NCBI RefSeq assembly: GCF_016741875.1
Contig: NZ_JAERRF010000002.1
Coordinates: 372,001 to 436,000, forward strand
DNA: 64,000 nt
Reading direction: 5' to 3'
Source: Streptomyces coffeae
Lineage (GTDB): Bacteria; Actinomycetota; Actinomycetes; Streptomycetales; Streptomycetaceae
Shown here: positions 62,059-64,000 of the stretch, in pieces
Position numbering within the stretch: the first letter of the stretch is position 1
Layout of the letters: every line of letters begins with the position of its first letter
Notes under the pieces: model-generated
The model's input: only the letters and a program-made list of their open reading frames with translations
Databases searched by the model: none
What the model was told of the DNA's origin: nothing
Made by a program: the position numbers and the translations under genes

Positions 62059-62514
62059 GCGGTGAGCATAGATCGCGTATCGAACAGGCAAAGCGGCGAC
62101 GTAACGCTTCTGCTGACTGATAGCCTTTATCTCTGCCCAGGGAGTTACACATCGTCCCCCACGGGGGACCGGCCGGAGGAGGTGGGGCTGCGGTGGATCC
62201 GAGTCGACCGTGCAGTACCGACAGTTCTCCCGTCGATTCCCTTGGGAATGCGCACGCATGATCTGACGCCTTCCGTACCCCACCGCACCGCGGTGAAACA
62301 CGTGAAGTCGGTTCGCATCCAGGGCATGTGACGGCAGAGCGCCTTCGTCCCGCTTTGTTCAGTTTTCTTACGCGAACTTCCGTCAGCGCCATCGCACGGA
62401 GCGCCGCCCGCTTTGCGGACGTATCCGGGGCCCACCCCGCCGTACGTCCACCTTCCGGGTGCCGCGCTGCGCCCCGCGCCCGCCGCTGACGGCCGGCCCG
62501 TGAAGGAGCCCGTC
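62059..62514. other. Long divergent region upstream of corA
   Basis: 456 bp without a secure gene. It holds a hairpin GTCCCC-CCAC-GGGGAC at about 62154-62167 and a short frame, GTG at 62185 to TGA at 62331, with a good GGAGGAG but ordinary codon phasing. Could be a leader RNA of corA; I see no known magnesium or c-di-AMP riboswitch core. Confidence 0.45.
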
Positions 62515-63615
62515 ATGTCGATGATCCGTGACCTGCGCGCAGCCGTCCGCCCCGCTCTGCGCCGGACCCGCGCCGCCCACAACTACGACGCCACGCGTGA
62601 CCCGTCGGCCACCAGCGCCGTGGTCGACTGCGCGGTCTACCGGGACGGACACCGGGTCAGTGACCATGTCAGCCCGGTGGAGGCGATGGAGCGGGTGCGC
62701 GCCGAGGGAGGGTTCGCCTGGATCGGTCTGCACGAGCCGAACGAGCGCGAGTTCGCCGGTATCGCGCGGGAGTTCGGGCTGCACCCGCTGGCCGTCGAGG
62801 ACGCGGTCCAGGCCCATCAGCGGCCCAAGCTGGAGCGGTACGACGACACCCTCTTCACCGTCTTCAAGACCATCCACTACGTCGAGCACGCCCAACTCAC
62901 CGCGACCAGCGAGGTGGTGGAGACCGGCGAGGTGATGTGCTTCACCGGCCGCAACTTCATCGTGACCGTCCGGCACGGCGGCCAGGGCTCGCTGCGCGCG
63001 CTGCGCCACCGTCTCCAGCAGGACCCGGAGCTGCTGGCCAAGGGCCCCTCGGCGGTGCTGCACGCCATCGCCGACCAGGTGGTGGACGGCTATCTCGCGG
63101 TTGCCGACGCCGTCCAGGACGACATCGACGAGGTGGAGATCGACGTCTTCTCGGCGGTGACCTCCCGGCGCGGCGGTGACGCGGGCCGGATCTACCAGCT
63201 CAAGCGTGAGGTACTGGAGTTCAAGCGGGCGGTCTCGCCGCTGCTGCGGCCGATGCAGCTGCTGAGCGAGCGTCCGATGCGGCTGGTGGACCCGGACATC
63301 CAGAAGTACTTCCGGGATGTCGCCGACCACCTGGCGCGGGTCAATGAGCAGGTGCTGTCCTTCGACGACCTGCTGAACTCGATCCTCCAGGCCAATCTGG
63401 CGCAGGCGACCGTCGCGCAGAACGAGGACATGCGCAAGATCACATCATGGGCGGCGATCTTCGCCGTCCCCACGATGATCGCGGGGATCTACGGCATGAA
63501 CTTCGACTACATGCCGGAGCTGCGGTGGAAGTTCGGCTACCCGACCGTGCTGCTGGTCACCGTCGGGATCTGCTTCGCCATCCACCGCGGCTTCAAGCGC
63601 AACGGCTGGCTGTAG
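62515..63615 (+). CDS. corA: Magnesium/cobalt transport protein CorA
   Basis: 366 aa. Inner-membrane Mg2+ channel. N-terminal soluble domain with VDCAVYRDG, FAWIGLHEPNEREFAGIAREFG, LERYDDTLFTVFKTIHYVE and long helices around RVNEQVLSFDDLLNSILQANLAQ. Two C-terminal membrane spans: AAIFAVPTMIAGI then the selectivity motif YGMNF at 326-330, and PTVLLVTVGICFAIHRGF. AAGGAGCC precedes the ATG. It lies behind a long leader region and converges with an EamA transporter gene. The frame is complete. Confidence 0.96.
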   Translation: MSMIRDLRAAVRPALRRTRAAHNYDATRDPSATSAVVDCAVYRDGHRVSDHVSPVEAMERVRAEGGFAWIGLHEPNEREFAGIAREFGLHPLAVEDAVQAHQRPKLERYDDTLFTVFKTIHYVEHAQLTATSEVVETGEVMCFTGRNFIVTVRHGGQGSLRALRHRLQQDPELLAKGPSAVLHAIADQVVDGYLAVADAVQDDIDEVEIDVFSAVTSRRGGDAGRIYQLKREVLEFKRAVSPLLRPMQLLSERPMRLVDPDIQKYFRDVADHLARVNEQVLSFDDLLNSILQANLAQATVAQNEDMRKITSWAAIFAVPTMIAGIYGMNFDYMPELRWKFGYPTVLLVTVGICFAIHRGFKRNGWL

Positions 63616-64000
63616 CCCGTCGGCCTTCCGGCGGTCCGCCAGGATCACCAGGGTGAGCCCGCCGAGGATCACCGCGAGCGCCGGGTAGGCGGCCACCGGC
63701 GGGGTCTGGCCGAGCCAGAGCGCCGCGATCAGGGCCGCCCCCGGCGTCTCCAGCAGCACCGCGGTGGAGGTGACGGACGGGCCGAGGCCCCGCACCACCC
63801 GGTTGATCAGGGTGTGCCCCAGCAGCTGGGCGGTGACCGTCAGCGCCGCCAGCTGGAGCCAGGTGACGCCCTGGTAGCCGCCGAGCGCGGCGCCCGAGCC
63901 CAGACAGACGGCCAGCAGCAGCGCGCTGGTGGTGGCGTAGCAGACGAGGGTGTACGCGGTGGTGCTCACCGAACGGCGCACCTCCGCCCCGAGCACCACG
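63445..64000 (-). CDS. EamA/DMT-family transporter (5' part outside window), C-terminal extension antisense to corA
   Basis: The visible 185 codons contain membrane spans of a drug/metabolite transporter: TLVCYATTSALLLAVCLGSG, LQLAALTVTAQLLGHTLINRVVRGL, TSTAVLLETPGAALIAALWLGQ and AYPALAVILGGLTLVILAD. EamA proteins have two repeats of five spans; this is the second repeat. After ILADRRK the frame does not stop but continues 60 or so codons into the 3' end of corA on the opposite strand. That tail is Pro/Gln/Arg/Asp-rich and unlike any EamA terminus, so a lost stop codon is likely. The gene continues upstream of base 64000. Confidence 0.8.
   Translation of the reverse strand, partial: VVLGAEVRRSVSTTAYTLVCYATTSALLLAVCLGSGAALGGYQGVTWLQLAALTVTAQLLGHTLINRVVRGLGPSVTSTAVLLETPGAALIAALWLGQTPPVAAYPALAVILGGLTLVILADRRKADGLQPAVALEAAVDGEADPDGDQQHGRVAELPPQLRHVVEVHAVDPRDHRGDGEDRRP

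Noticed and set aside
62059..62514. Known Mg2+ (M-box) or c-di-AMP riboswitch in front of corA
   Set aside because: No conserved core sequence or multi-stem organisation of either class could be recognised by eye.

Overview
This window is chromosomal DNA from a high-GC actinobacterium, almost certainly a Streptomyces or close relative. The grounds are about 70-75 percent G+C, strong third-position GC bias, frequent GTG/TTG starts, a WhiB7/WblC regulator, mycoredoxin, AdnAB helicase-nucleases, SEL1-repeat and AIM24 proteins, and leaderless or GGAGG-led genes. I see about 55 protein genes, two identical initiator tRNA genes, and no IS elements, phage genes, CRISPR array or rRNA.

Layout. 1-4.4 kb: a catalase (3' end beyond the window) divergent from a Fur-family regulator, then two identical tRNA-fMet genes flanking a SEL1/TPR protein. 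4.4-13.6 kb: UPF0182 membrane protein, PPA1309-family protein, membrane-anchored PDZ/Lon-type protease, a 59-aa membrane protein, MoaE, an SDR oxidoreductase, and a zincin-family protein coupled to a NUDIX hydrolase. 13.7-16.9 kb: three consecutive AIM24-domain genes, the first transcribed of which is a TerD-proline linker-AIM24 fusion. 17-21 kb: YgjP-like metallopeptidase, ThiF-like protein, UbiB/ABC1-type kinase, small zinc-ribbon protein.

21-34.7 kb is a stress and DNA-repair block: whiB7 with a long leader (candidate WhiB7-type promoter, 93-codon upstream ORF, intrinsic terminator before the gene), a protein coupled to whiB7 by an ATGA overlap, uvrD2, mycoredoxin, nudC, an M20 dipeptidase, and adnB-adnA. 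35-43.3 kb: alkyltransferase-like protein, a large UPF0104/pseudokinase membrane protein, two tandem secreted peptidase lipoproteins, and moeZ. 43.3-48.6 kb is a tightly overlapping operon for a cell-surface polysaccharide: PelF-like glycosyltransferase, multi-pass membrane protein, a 17-codon micro-ORF, sugar epimerase, and a spherulin-4 (GH135-like) protein. 48.8-58 kb: metzincin-like DUF3152 protein, alpha/beta hydrolase, TetR regulator, DUF3107, ferritin-like protein, DEAD-box helicase, another hydrolase, NYN-domain protein. 58.7-64 kb: a 50-aa conserved small protein, MarC, PHP phosphoesterase, DUF6758, SUFU-domain protein, CorA, and a truncated EamA transporter whose frame runs antisense into corA.

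Much of the gene order (UPF0182, PDZ protease, zincin, ABC1 kinase, whiB7, uvrD2, mrx1, nudC, adnAB, ATL, moeZ, DUF3152, TetR, DUF3107, ferritin-like, rhlE) follows what I recall of Mycobacterium tuberculosis around Rv3193c-Rv3211, so this is conserved core chromosome with lineage-specific insertions. The insertions (tRNA/SEL1 segment, AIM24 cluster, peptidase pair, polysaccharide operon) and the regulatory leaders are the most interesting parts.
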